Origin: Hydractinia symbiolongicarpus
Lineage: Eukaryota; Cnidaria; Hydrozoa; Anthoathecata; Hydractiniidae
DNA: 64,000 bases
Assembly (NCBI RefSeq): GCF_029227915.1
Contig: NC_079875.1
Span: 27,038,001-27,102,000 of the forward strand
Reading direction: 5' to 3'
Part shown: positions 33,516-47,100 of the stretch, one piece after another
Layout of the letters: every line of letters begins with the position of its first letter
How positions within the stretch are numbered: position 1 is the stretch's first letter
Made by a program: the position numbers and the translations under genes
Notes under the pieces: generated by a model
What the model was told of the DNA's origin: nothing
The model's input: only the letters and a program-made list of their open reading frames with translations
Database searches by the model: none

Positions 33516-34488
33516 TTATTTGTTATTCATCACATACCCAAATGGGGGTGTATTAACCATGGCAAATTGGGCGATGTACCTCTGATACCTGACTAACCTC
33601 TGAGTTAAGTGTGGTGAGTACTGGAGCATACAACTAAGATAATAGCTCCAAGCCAAACTCCACGAAGCATAATCCTTAATACGGGACTTAGTTACGTTTT
33701 TTCTACACGTAGCTAATGTGGGCGTGCCATCCACGGTGGGCATCCTCATCTCGTACTCACATGTGCAAGGACGACAAGGACATCGAGGCATTGAGTGATA
33801 GAGGGACTAAATAGTCAAAATTTACATACTCACTGGCCTTAATCTTTTCCAAAATTCGCTTAGGAACTGAAGAGAGAGAGATTGATAAAGTTGACCCTAC
33901 CACCCCTGCAGAAAAACCCGAAGTAGCAAAAGTTAAAACATTAGTAGTGAAGCCAGCAACTGAACGACCTGCGACTGACACGCCATCTTTTTTAAGATTG
34001 GCATGTTCCACAAAACCGGCTGTTAAAGATCGCTGGGAGGAAACACGAAAAGATGGCTGGCTTGACTGTGGACAGTAAGTCCACAGTCAAGCTTCCTGCT
34101 GTGCTAGTATTTTTTGTTTTTTAAATTCGCTTTGAATCTCATTCTTCAAAAAAGATTTGAGTTCGTGTGCCAAAGTCTTTTTCTCCTTAAATTTAGCTTT
34201 TAAAGATTTTTTCTTTGTTCCTGAAGAGAAGCCATGTGATATGAAACTGATGTCTTTGTCAGCGCGTTCTGCTGCAGAATTCGCCTCGTACTCGTTGCAA
34301 TTCTGTTCAAGGTTTTCGATATTGTATTCTGGTAGGCTTTCTACCTCCTGAAATTTTTTTGAAACAACAAATGCGATATCTTGCAATGTTTTGCCTTCCG
34401 TTGAAACTTGAAAGGATTTCGCAATTATAGTTAGAGTTTCAAAGCCTAACTCTGACCACTCGTCAACAGTACTAAGACAAGGCATCAT
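33516..34488 (-). pseudogene. Gag-like retroelement or Crypton-type ORF remnant
   Basis: The N-terminal part (34488 to 33785) is one frame with a coiled-coil-like Lys/Glu segment (KKKSLKAKFKEKKTLAHEL), then KRILEKIKASEYVNFDYLVP. It is interrupted by a TGA at 34092-34090, inside the perfect hairpin listed separately. A frameshift near 33790 leads into RIKDYASWSLAWSYYLSCML and LTQRLVRYQRYIAQFA. A block 'IKxGEYVxFxxLLP' followed by 'I.dw..aw..y...P....L..Y...I' recalls the first ORF of tyrosine-recombinase or similar elements in cnidarians and molluscs. The family name is tentative. At least two lesions make it non-functional. Confidence 0.45.
34060..34092. repeat. Perfect 14 bp inverted repeat with 5 nt loop
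   Basis: GCTTGACTGTGGAC, loop AGTAA, GTCCACAGTCAAGC. On the minus strand the first arm carries the TGA that interrupts the gag-like frame. Confidence 0.9.
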
Positions 34489-35986
34489 TTCATCGTATGT
34501 TAAAAAAGTTTTACCTTTTTTGCTTTTTTAGAACCATTAAGTATTATGTAGATTGAGCAATTTCAGTCCAATGTTAACAAGCAACCACTTTCTGAATGTA
34601 TTCTGCCAAACGTCTGAACTGTTCAAGAGCAAGAAGCTTACTGCGTATTACTTCATATTTATAACCCCCTGCTTGTGGTTTGGACCTACGGCCTCAGTAA
34701 CAAGCTTAGGCAGTCTATTGTGTTGGTCGAATTATTATAGTGTTGACTATTAGTCATAAGTCACCAACACATTTGTAAAATTAACAATGCAGAATGACAG
34801 AACACTGGTGAACCAGGTTCGCCTTATACTAGGAGTCAATGGAGACACACCTTTCCGTCTGTAACCCCAATTGACATGTGCAAACTTTTAGTTTAGCACC
34901 ATCAAAAGATAAAGTCGGTATAAGAAGATGGTAAAACTAAAAATTAAAAAAAGGTTGCGAAGCATTACGCAAGTTGCAAGCAAAATTAAAACTAGCCAAT
35001 GTTGTCCCTAGTGTTTTTTGTTTGCGTAAAGTAGTGATTTTTTGGCAAAAATACAATATATATATGCGGAATATTTCTTTTCAGAAGGTACGAGAAATTT
35101 AGATTGCGCGAAACTAAACAGAAACGATTACTGAGAAATTTCGTAAAACCTCTTTTCACAGAATTATAAAATTAAATATTATTAATAATCACAATATTGT
35201 CACTGTTGGCCGACGTAAATCCAACATTGATAAAGTTTTTAGCGCCAAAAATCTATACAAAGTTATACTTTTATTAAGTTAAAACCCTTATTCTGAAAGA
35301 AATGCAATACATCGAGTTGTACAAACCGTAGTGTGCGAAAATGTCACGAATTAAGGGGATGCGCGTCGTAAGGTACACTCTTTCAACAAGAAAATAACAC
35401 TCGGAGCGCACATAATAATAGAGACTTTCGCGTTAACGACTTCGGAGATGAGAATATTTTCTAGTGGGTTTTTTATCACGTAAAAGTAACGGCACTAGTT
35501 ATGAAAACCGATTTCGTGAAGCCACGGAATCTGTTGCAATGAATTTCGAAAACTCACGGGAAACAATAAACAAAAACAAACAATCTACAGAAACAGAAAC
35601 AATTTATTAACTTTATCAAGATTTACAAAACAGCTTCAAATTTTTGACAGAAAAACAATAACAACGCGGTGTGAGGTTTCGCTTTCTTCTTTTTATCTCA
35701 CGTATTAAAAGATAACATCTCTCACTCTCATTGTACGCAATCTAAAAAGAAAGAGAAAACATTTTTATATAGTATATTATATTATATATATAGTGAAGTC
35801 TCAAGTCTGAAGTAAATACTTTAAAATCCAGTGCCTTTGAGAGACGACATTTAGAGCTAAATTTCTAAACTACAAAAATATATCATTTTTGGGACAGAGT
35901 GCTCAAAAAGTGTTTACTAGATACAATATGCTTGATATAATTAATAAAGTCATGCAACTCTGTTTACTTTGAGGGTTGTGTTCTTT
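34489..35986. other. No gene identified
   Basis: AT-rich sequence with an AT microsatellite at about 35767-35793. A 66-codon plus-strand frame at 34553-34753 has no features. I see no splice-supported exons. Confidence 0.5.
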
Positions 35987-36053
35987 TGGGGATTGGTAGT
36001 TCAGTCCGTAGAGCGTTCACTTCATATCCATATGGGTTCAATTCCACATAACA
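35987..36053 (+). mobile_element. tRNA-like SINE head or tRNA pseudogene
   Basis: An A-box-like TGGTAGTTCAGTCCGTAGAG and a perfect B box GGGTTCAATTCC lie about 30 nt apart, matching RNA polymerase III internal promoters. Acceptor-stem pairing is poor and there is no clean anticodon arm, so a functional tRNA is unlikely. What follows to about 36350 may be the SINE body. Confidence 0.5.
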
Positions 36054-36940
36054 GTTGTTGCTTTTTGAACAGAAATTTAAAGGGTTTTTGTAGCTCAAAT
36101 GGAAGCTTTTTAGTACTGTAGAACCGTCATGTTGTCTCTCCTGGAAAAAAATTGTCAGGGTAAATTTATTGGAATTAATGAGGCTAACCACATAAACTAT
36201 AGATCACTACTTTTTGTGGCCAAGACAAAGAACAAATTGTATTTAAAATCTGCCCAAGCTTGCCCTCATACTTTTGGCTTTTTTGGCCAGTTGACACACA
36301 TACTAATCTACCAGACTGCTGAACACAAAAGTTACGAAATACGAAATTTGATTAAGGTCTATTATGTGGTTTCACATTCTTAAAGGGTCATTCAAGAGTA
36401 GTTTTTACGTATCATAACTTAGCTACACCACATTATAGTAAGCTCATGAAACACAATGCAAAAACATGGGTTGTAAAGAAAATGGTGAAATATTTTTATA
36501 TATGTCCAAACTTAATCTCCCAAAAATAATATTTACATTAACGGTCGCCACCATTATCGAACAAAAATCCAATCGGTCATTTGTGACTTCACACGTCGTA
36601 CATAGCTCACTTAAAAATTTATTGCGAGGTTTGAGTGTTAAAGTATTTAACAACATGTGAAAGTAGGTAAACAAAGTAAAACTTCCAGGTAAAGGTACCG
36701 TGTGATATAATATTTCAGATTTAGAACATATATCAGTAAAAAGACCCTTAGCAATAGTACAAAAGTTTTTGACCACAAATGAGCAAATACCTTAATGAAT
36801 GAAGAGGTATATTTTCCCCTGTTAGTTTTGGATTGGTGACTAAAATTTATTTCCACGATGCAACAAAAATAGAAGCAACTTGAGCTTTAAGAAATATTTA
36901 AAAATTGTATAATAGAATTTAAAAAGAAAGAGTTTTGTTA
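36054..36940. other. No gene identified
   Basis: Overlapping opposite-strand frames at 36444-36776 (minus) and 36466-36660 (plus) show no family features. Nothing else stands out. Confidence 0.45.
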
Positions 36941-36943
36941 ATT

Positions 36944-36993
36944 GACCTTTTCACGGTTGCGCAAAGGATTTCGGGTAATCAGGGCAAACAAAG
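36944..36993 (+). repeat. Right arm of the inverted repeat upstream of the THAP transposase
   Basis: GACCTTTTCACGG, TGCGCAAAGG, GGTAATCAGGGCAAACAAA, the complement of the arm near 33.17 kb. It lies about 95 bp upstream of the transposase ATG. Confidence 0.7.
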
Positions 36994-37086
36994 TAAACCA
37001 AAATGGCGAATTAGTGGGAGAATTGATATGTCCTCTGATTAAAACTTTCTTTATCTGTTACTTAGAAGTATTCTAACGAAGAAGAT

Positions 37087-38138
37087 ATGCCAAGTTATCG
37101 TTGTTGTGTTGCTGGATGCGATAACGACTCAAGATATCCTGACAGATATGTAGTTAAGCAACATGTTAAGGAACTGAAGTTTTATTACTTTCCAAAAGAC
37201 CCTGTTAAACAAAAACTTTGGACTGCGGAAATATCCAAAGGATTTTAAAGCCACAAATAACAAAGTTGCGTGTTCCAATCATTTTGAATTTGGTAAACCA
37301 ACTTTCGAAACGCTATACCGACTATGCATTTAACTCCACGTAGTTTTCAAGTGTCTCCAAAAAGAGACGAAAATTGTCGTATAGTAGCTTTACGTCAGAA
37401 GGTAGCTCTGTGGATACTTTTGAAGAGGTAAATAATACTGACAATGCACTAAAAGATTCGCAACAAAGCCAAGAAGTTAACTGCTTACTGCAGATTGCAC
37501 TTATTTTTTCTGATTTCACTCGAAATTGTGATGTTAATTTTTATACTGGCTTTGTAAACTCATCCATCTTTGGAATTGTTTTTGATGATCTGTCAACAGT
37601 CGCTATTGACATGCATTATTGGAAGGGAACTTCCAACACATCAAAGCATTGATAAAAAAAAACAGAGATAAAAAAAAATGTGACACTTCGAAAATTGACA
37701 ATGGAACAAGAATTTTTATTGACCATGATGCGCCTTAGACTAGGATGATTAATTGACGACTTAGGTTTTCGATTTAAAATATCAAGTTCGTTATCCAGTT
37801 GTGTAATTACAACGTGGATTAAAATGATGTCGAAGGAACTAGATTGGCTTATAGTTTGGCCAGAAAGACACTTAATTCGCAGAAACCTCCCAACAATGTT
37901 TCGCAGATATTACCCCAAATGCTGTGTAATTATTGATTGCTCTGAGTTATTTATTGAGACACCATCTAGCCTAGATATTGCTGCTATATGCTGGCTAAAT
38001 TATAAGCACCAGTCAACTGTAAAGTATTTAGTGGGAATAACACCTAATGGTGCCATTTCATATGTCGCTAACTGCTACGGTGGCCGAGCAAGGGATATAT
38101 TTATCGTTAACAATAGTGGCTTTTTAAAATGGCAGACA
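37087..38138 (+). pseudogene. THAP-domain DDE_4-type transposase, truncated by satellite
   Basis: The start is an ATG at 37087: MPSYRCCVAGCDNDSRYPD, then FYYFPKD and LWTAEISK. After a 1-base frame change near 37240 it reads KVACSNHFEFGKPTF. Together these give the C2CH zinc ligands of a THAP DNA-binding domain. Downstream, in a single frame, come SSIFGIVFDDLSTVAIDMHY, a TGA-broken helix-turn-helix region (RLRLG then LIDDLGFRFKIS), and the catalytic part. Its first Asp is in CVIIDCSELFIETPSSLD and its second in CYGGRARDIFIVN. The final acidic residue is missing because satellite begins at about 38139. The architecture is that of PIF/Harbinger-related ISL2EU transposases, which cut and paste DNA. 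There is one frameshift, at least two in-frame stops and a lost 3' third, so it is dead. Confidence 0.8.
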
Positions 38139-41100
38139 ATATAGAAACTGAGATGTTGTTGACCCTAAGGTACAATTATCTTGTATCAATAGGAAAAATC
38201 GCAAATATATCAGACATTTGTCTCTTTTAAATGCCTCGTTTATCAATTTTACGACTAAAATATATGGAACCTGAGACGACGTTGTCGACCCTAAATGACA
38301 ATTATCTTGTATCAACACGAAGAATCGCAAATATATGAGCCATTTGTCTCTTTTAAATGCCTTGTTTATCAATTTTAAGGCTAAAATATATAGAACCAGA
38401 GACGAGGTTGTTGACTCTAAATGACAATTATCTTGTATCAATACGAAAAATCGCAAATACATGTCACTTTGAAATGCCTCCTTAAGCAATTTTACAACTA
38501 AAATATATAGAACCTGAGACGAGGTTGTCGACCCTAAATGACAATTATCTTGTATTAACACGAAAACTCGCAAATATATGAGACATTTGTTTCTTTTAAA
38601 TGCCTCGTTTATCAATTTTACGACTAAAATATATAGAAACTGAGACGAGCTTGTCGTCCCTAAGATACAATTATCTTGTATCAATACGAAGAATCGCAAA
38701 TACATGACACTCGTCACTTTTAAATGCCTCGTTTATCAATTTTACAACTAAAATATATAGAAACTGAGACGTTGTTGACCCTAAGGTACAATTATCTTGT
38801 ATCAATACGAAAAATCGCAAATACATGACACTCGTCACTTTGAAATGCCTCGTATATCAATTTTACAACTAAATTATATGGAACCTGAGACGAGATTGTC
38901 GTCCCTAAATGACAATTATCTTGTATCAATACGAAAAATCGCAAATACATGCCAATTTGAAATGCCTCGTTTAGCAATTTTACGACTAAAATATATAGAA
39001 CCTGAGACGAGGTTGTCGACCCTAATTGACAATTATCTTGTATCAACACGAAGAATCGGAAATATTTGAGACATTGGTCTCTTTTAAATGCCTTGTTTAT
39101 CAATTTTAAGGCTAAAATATATAGAACCTGAGACGAGGTTGTTGACCCTAAATGACAATTATCTTGTATCAATACGAAAGATCGCAAGTACATGTCACTT
39201 TGAAATGCCTCGTTAAGCAATTTTACGACTAAAATATATAGAACCTGAGACGAGGTTGTCGACCCTAAGTGACAATTATTCTGTATCAATACGAAAAATC
39301 GCAAATACATGGCACTGGTCACTTTGAAATGCCTCGTTTATTAATTTTACGGCTAAAATACATAGAAACTGGGACGAGGTTGTCGACCCTAAATGACAAT
39401 TATCTTGTATCAATACGAAAAATAGCAAATACATGCCATCGTCACTTTCAAATGCCTCGTTTATCAATTTTACAACTAAAATATATAGAAACTGAGACGA
39501 GGTTGTCGACCCTAAATGACAATTATCTTGTATCAACACGAAGAATTGGAAATATATGAGACATTGGTCTCTTTTAAATGCCTTGTTTATCAATTTTGAG
39601 GCTAATATATATAGAACCTGAGACGAGGTTGTTGACCCTAAATGACAATTATCTTGTATCAATACGAAAAATCGCAAATACATGTCACTTTGAAATGCCT
39701 CGTTTATCAATTTTACAACTGAAATATATAGAACCTGAGACAAGGTTGTCGACCCTAAATGACAATTATCTCGTATCAACACGAAGATTCGCAAATATAT
39801 GAGACATTTGTTTCATTTAAATGCCTCGTTTATCAATTTTACGACTAAAATATATAGAACTTGAGACGAGGTTGTCGACCCTAAGTGACAATTATCCTGT
39901 ATCAATACGAAAAATCACAAATACATGGCACTGGTCACTGTGAAATGCCTCGTTTATCAATTTTACGGCTAAAATGCATAGAAACTGGGACGAGGTTGTC
40001 GACCCTAAATGACAATTATCTTGTATCAATACGAAAAATAGCAAATACATGAGCCATTTGTCTCTTTTAAATGCCTTGTTTATCAATTTTAAGGGTAAAA
40101 TATATAGAACCTGAGACGAGGTTGTTGACTCTTAATGACAATTATCTTGTATCAATACGAAAAATCGCAAATATATCAGACATTTGTCTCTTTTAAATAC
40201 CTCATTTATCAATTTTACGACTAAAATATATGGAAGCTGAGACAAGATTATCGTCCTTAAATGACAATTATCTTGTATCAACACGAAGAATCGGAAATAT
40301 ATGAGACATTGGTCTCTTTTAAATGCTTTGTTTATCAATTTTAAGCCTAAAATATATAGAACCTGAGACGAGGTTGTTGACCCTAAATGACAATTATCTT
40401 GTATCAATACGAAAAATTGCAAATACATGTCACTTTGAAATGCCTCGTTTATCAATTTTACAACTAAAATATATAGATCCTGAGACAAGGTTGTCGACCC
40501 TAAATGACAATTATCTCGTATCAACACGAAGATTCGCAAATATATGAGACATTTGTTTTATTTAAATGCCTCGTTTATCAATTTTACGACTAAAATATAT
40601 AGAACCTGAGACGAGGTTGTCGACCCTAAGTGACAATTATTCTGTATCAATACGAAAAATAGCAAATATATCAGACATTTGTCTCTTTCAAATACCTCAT
40701 TTATCAATTTTACGACTAAAATATATGGAACCTGAGATGAGATTATCGTCCCTAAATGACAATTATCTTGTATCAACACGAAGAATCGGAAATATTTGAG
40801 ACATTGGTCTCTTTTAAATGCCTTGTTTATCAATTTTAAGGCTAAAATATATAGAACCTGAGACGAGGTTGTTGACCCTAAATGACAATTATCTTGTATC
40901 AATACGAAAGATCGCAAGTACATGTCACTTTGAAATGCCTCGTTAAGCAATTTTACGACTAAAATATATAGAACCTGAGACGAGGTTGTCGACCCTAAGT
41001 GACAATTATTCTGTATCAATACGAAAAATCGCAAATACATGGCACTGGTCACTTTGAAATGCCTCGTTTATTAATTTTACGGCTAAAATACATAGAAACT

Positions 41101-44100
41101 GGGACGAGGTTGTCGACCCTAAATGACAATTATCTTGTATCAATACGAAAAATAGCAAATACATGCCATCGTCACTTTCAAATGCCTCGTTTATCAATTT
41201 TACAACTAAAATATATAGAAACTGAGACGAGGTTGTCGACCCTAAATGACAATTATCTTGTATCAACACGAAGAATTGGAAATATATGAGACATTGGTCT
41301 CTTTTAAATGCCTTGTTTATCAATTTTGAGGCTAATATATATAGAACCTGAGACGAGGTTGTTGACCCTAAATGACAATTATCTTGTATCAATACGAAAA
41401 ATCGCAAATACATGTCACTTTGAAATGCCTCGTTTATCAATTTTACAACTGAAATATATAGAACCTGAGACAAGGTTGTCGACCCTAAATGACAATTATC
41501 TCGTATCAACACGAAGATTCGCAAATATATGAGACATTTGTTTCATTTAAATGCCTCGTTTATCAATTTTACGACTAAAATATATAGAACTTGAGACGAG
41601 GTTGTCGACCCTAAGTGACAATTATCCTGTATCAATACGAAAAATCACAAATACATGGCACTGGTCACTGTGAAATGCCTCGTTTATCAATTTTACGGCT
41701 AAAATGCATAGAAACTGGGACGAGGTTGTCGACCCTAAATGACAATTATCTTGTATCAATACGAAAAATAGCAAATACATGAGCCATTTGTCTCTTTTAA
41801 ATGCCTTGTTTATCAATTTTAAGGGTAAAATATATAGAACCTGAGACGAGGTTGTCGACCCTAAGTGACAATTATCTTGTATCAATACGAAAAATCGCAA
41901 ATATATCAGACATTTGTCTCTTTTAAATACCTCATTTATCAATTTTACGACTAAAATATATGGAACCTGAGATGAGATTATCGTCCTTAAATGACAATTA
42001 TCTTGTATCAACACGAAGAATCGGAAATATATGAGACATTGGTCTCTTTTAAATGCCTTGTTTATCAATTTTAAGGCTAAAATATATAGAACCTGAGACG
42101 AGGTTGTTGACCCTAAATGACAATTATCTTGTATCAATACGAAAGATCGCAAGTACATGTCACTTTGAAATGCCTCGTTAAGCAATTTTACGACTAAAAT
42201 ATATAGAACCTGAGACGAGGTTGTCGACCCTAAGTGACAATTATTCTGTATCAATACGAAAAATCGCAAATACATGGCACTGGTCACTTTGAAATGCCTC
42301 GTTTATTAATTTTACGGCTAAAATACATAGAAACTGGGACGAGGTTGTCGACCCTAAATGACAATTATCTTGTATCAATACGAAAAATAGCAAATACATG
42401 CCATCGTCACTTTCAAATGCCTCGTTTATCAATTTTACAACTAAAATATATAGAAACTGAGACGAGGTTGTCGACCCTAAATGACAATTATCTTGTATCA
42501 ACACGAAGAATTGGAAATATATGAGACATTGGTCTCTTTTAAATGCCTTGTTTATCAATTTTGAGGCTAATATATATAGAACCTGAGACGAGGTTGTTGA
42601 CCCTAAATGACAATTATCTTGTATCAATACGAAAAATCGCAAATACATGTCACTTTGAAATGCCTCGTTTATCAATTTTACAACTGAAATATATAGAACC
42701 TGAGACAAGGTTGTCGACCCTAAATGACAATTATCTCGTATCAACACGAAGATTCGCAAATATATGAGACATTTGTTTCATTTAAATGCCTCGTTTATCA
42801 ATTTTACGACTAAAATATATAGAACTTGAGACGAGGTTGTCGACCCTAAGTGACAATTATCCTGTATCAATACGAAAAATCACAAATACATGGCACTGGT
42901 CACTGTGAAATGCCTCGTTTATCAATTTTACGGCTAAAATGCATAGAAACTGGGACGAGGTTGTCGACCCTAAATGACAATTATCTTGTATCAATACGAA
43001 AAATAGCAAATACATGAGCCATTTGTCTCTTTTAAATGCCTTGTTTATCAATTTTAAGGGTAAAATATATAGAACCTGAGACGAGGTTGTTGACTCTTAA
43101 TGACAATTATCTTGTATCAATACGAAAAATCGCAAATATATCAGACATTTGTCTCTTTTAAATACCTCATTTATCAATTTTACGACTAAAATATATGGAA
43201 GCTGAGACAAGATTATCGTCCTTAAATGACAATTATCTTGTATCAACACGAAGAATCGGAAATATATGAGACATTGGTCTCTTTTAAATGCTTTGTTTAT
43301 CAATTTTAAGCCTAAAATATATAGAACCTGAGACGAGGTTGTTGACCCTAAATGACAATTATCTTGTATCAATACGAAAAATTGCAAATACATGTCACTT
43401 TGAAATGCCTCGTTTATCAATTTTACAACTAAAATATATAGATCCTGAGACAAGGTTGTCGACCCTAAATGACAATTATCTCGTATCAACACGAAGATTC
43501 GCAAATATATGAGACATTTGTTTTATTTAAATGCCTCGTTTATCAATTTTACGACTAAAATATATAGAACCTGAGACGAGGTTGTCGACCCTAAGTGACA
43601 ATTATTCTGTATCAATACGAAAAATAGCAAATATATCAGACATTTGTCTCTTTCAAATACCTCATTTATCAATTTTACGACTAAAATATATGGAACCTGA
43701 GATGAGATTATCGTCCCTAAATGACAATTATCTTGTATCAACACGAAGAATCGGAAATATATGAGACATTGGTCTCTTTTAAATGCCTTGTTTATCAATT
43801 TTAAGGCTAAAATATATAGAACCTGAGACGAGGTTGTTGACACTAAATGACAATTATCATGTATCAATACGAAAAATCGCAAATACATGTCACTTTGAAA
43901 TGCCTCGTTTATCAATTTTACAACTAAAATATATGGAACCTGAGACGAGGTTGTCGACACTAAATGACAATTATCTTGTATCAACACAAAGATTCGCAAA
44001 TATATGAGACATTTGTTTCTTTTAAATGCCTCGTTTATCAATTTTACGACTAAAATATACAGAACCTGAGACGAGGTTGTCGACCCTAAGTGACAATTAT

Positions 44101-47100
44101 GCTGTATCAATACGAAAAATTGCAAATACATGGCACTGGTCACTTTGAAATGCCTCGTTTATCAATTTTACGGCTAAAATACATAGAAACTGGGACGAGG
44201 TTGTCGACCCTAAATGACAATTATCTTGTATCAATACGAAAAATAGCAAATACATACCATCGTCACTTTGAAATGCCTCGTTTATCAATTTTACGACTAA
44301 AATATATGGAACCTGAGACGAGATTATCGTCCCTAAATAACAATTATCTTGTATCAACACGAAGAATCGCAAATACATGAGACATTTGTCTCTTTTAAAT
44401 GCCTTGTTTATCAATTTTAAGGCTAAAATATATAGAACCTGAGACGAGTTTGTTGACTCTAAATGACAATTATCTTGTATCAATACGAAAAATCGCAAAT
44501 ACATGTCACTTTGAAATGCCTCGTTTATCAATTTTACAACTAAAATATTGAGAAACTGAGACGAGGTTGTCGACCCTAAATGACAATTATCTTGTATCAA
44601 CACGAAGAATCGCAAATACATGAGACATTTGTTTCTTTTAAATGCCTCGTTTATCAATTTTACGGCTAAAATATATAGAACCTGAGACGAGGTTGTTGAC
44701 CCTAAATGACAATTATCTTGTATCAATACGAAGAATCGGAAATATATGAGACATTGGTCTCTTTTAAATGCCTTGTTTATCAATTTTAAGGCTAAAATAT
44801 ATAGAACCTGAGACGAGGTTGTTGACCCTAAATGACAATTATCTTGTATCAATACGAAAAATCGCAAATACATGTCACTTTGAAATGCCTCGTTTATCAA
44901 TTTTACAACTAAAATATTAAGAAACTGAGACGAGGTTGTCGACCCTAAATGACAATTATCTTGTATCAACACGAAGAATCGCAAATACATGAGACATTTG
45001 TTTCTTTTAAATGCCTCGTTTATCAATTTTACGGCTAAAATATATAGAACCAATGACAATTATCTTGTATCAATACGAAAAATTGCAAATACATGTCACT
45101 TTGAAATGCCTCGTTTATCAATTTTACAACTAAAATATATAGATCCTGAGACAAGGTTGTCGACCCTAAATGACAATTATCTCGTATCAACACGAAGATT
45201 CGCAAATATATGAGACATTTGTTTTATTTAAATGCCTCGTTTATCAATTTTACGACTAAAATATATAGAACCTGAGACGAGGTTGTCGACCCTAAGTGAC
45301 AATTATTCTGTATCAATACGAAAAATAGCAAATATATCAGACATTTGTCTCTTTCAAATACCTCATTTATCAATTTTACGACTAAAATATATGGAACCTG
45401 AGATGAGATTATCGTCCCTAAATGACAATAATCTTGTATCAACACGAAGAATCGGAAATATATGAGACATTGGTCTCTTTTAAATGCCTTGTTTATCAAT
45501 TTTAAGGCTAAAATATATAGAACCTGAGACGAGGTTGTTGACACTAAATGACAATTATCATGTATCAATACGAAAAATCGCAAATACATGTCACTTTGAA
45601 ATGCCTCGTTTATCAATTTTACAACTAAAATATATGGAACCTGAGACGAGGTTGTCGACCCTAAATGACAATTATCTTGTATCAACACAAAGATTCGCAA
45701 ATATATGAGACATTTGTTTCTTTTAAATGCCTCGTTTATCAATTTTACGACTAAAATATACAGAACCTGAGACGAGGTTGTCGACCCTAAGTGACAATTA
45801 TTCTGTATCAATACGAAAAATTGCAAATACATGGCACTGGTCACTTTGAAATGCCTCGTTTATCAATTTTACGGCTAAAATACATAGAAACTGGGACGAG
45901 GTTGTCGACCCTAAATGACAATTATCTTGTATCAATACGAAAAATAGCAAATACATACCATCGTCACTTTGAAATGCCTCGTTTATCAATTTTACGACTA
46001 AAATATATGGAACCTGAGACGAGATTATCGTCCCTAAATAACAATTATCTTGTATCAACACGAAGAATCGCAAATACATGAGACATTTGTCTCTTTTAAA
46101 TGCCTTGTTTATCAATTTTAAGGCTAAAATATATAGAACCTGAGACGAGTTTGTTGACTCTAAATGACAATTATCTTGTATCAATACGAAAAATCGCAAA
46201 TACATGTCACTTTGAAATGCCTCGTTTATCAATTTTACAACTAAAATATTGAGAAACTGAGACGAGGTTGTCGACCCTAAATGACAATTATCTTGTATCA
46301 ACACGAAGAATCGCAAATACATGAGACATTTGTTTCTTTTAAATGCCTCGTTTATCAATTTTACGGCTAAAATATATAGAACCTGAGACGAGGTTGTTGA
46401 CCCTAAATGACAATTATCTTGTATCAATACGAAGAATCGGAAATATATGAGACATTGGTCTCTTTTAAATGCCTTGTTTATCAATTTTAAGGCTAAAATA
46501 TATAGAACCTGAGACGAGGTTGTTGACCCTAAATGACAATTATCTTGTATCAATACGAAAAATCGCAAATACATGTCACTTTGAAATGCCTCGTTTATCA
46601 ATTTTACAACTAAAATATTAAGAAACTGAGACGAGGTTGTCGACCCTAAATGACAATTATCTTGTATCAACACGAAGAATCGCAAATACATGAGACATTT
46701 GTTTCTTTTAAATGCCTCGTTTATCAATTTTACGGCTAAAATATATAGAACCAATGACAATTATCTTGTATCAATACGAAAAATCGCTAAACATGTCACT
46801 TTGAAATGCCTCGTTAAGCAATTTTACAACTAAAATATATAGAAACTGAGACGAGGTTGTCGACCCTAAATGACAATTATCTTGTATCAACACGAAGAAT
46901 CGCAAATACATGAGACATTTGTCTCTTTTAAATGCCTTGTTTATCAATTCTAAGGCTAAAATATATAGAGCCTGAGACGAGGTTGTTAACCCTAAATGAC
47001 AATTATCATGTATCAATACGAAAAATCGCAAATACATGTCACTTTGAAATGCCTCGTTTATCAATTTTACAACTAAAATATATGGAACCTGAGACGAGGT

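Noticed and set aside
35987-36053. Functional tRNA gene
   Set aside because: A and B boxes are present but the acceptor and anticodon stems do not pair well, so a SINE head or pseudogene is more likely.
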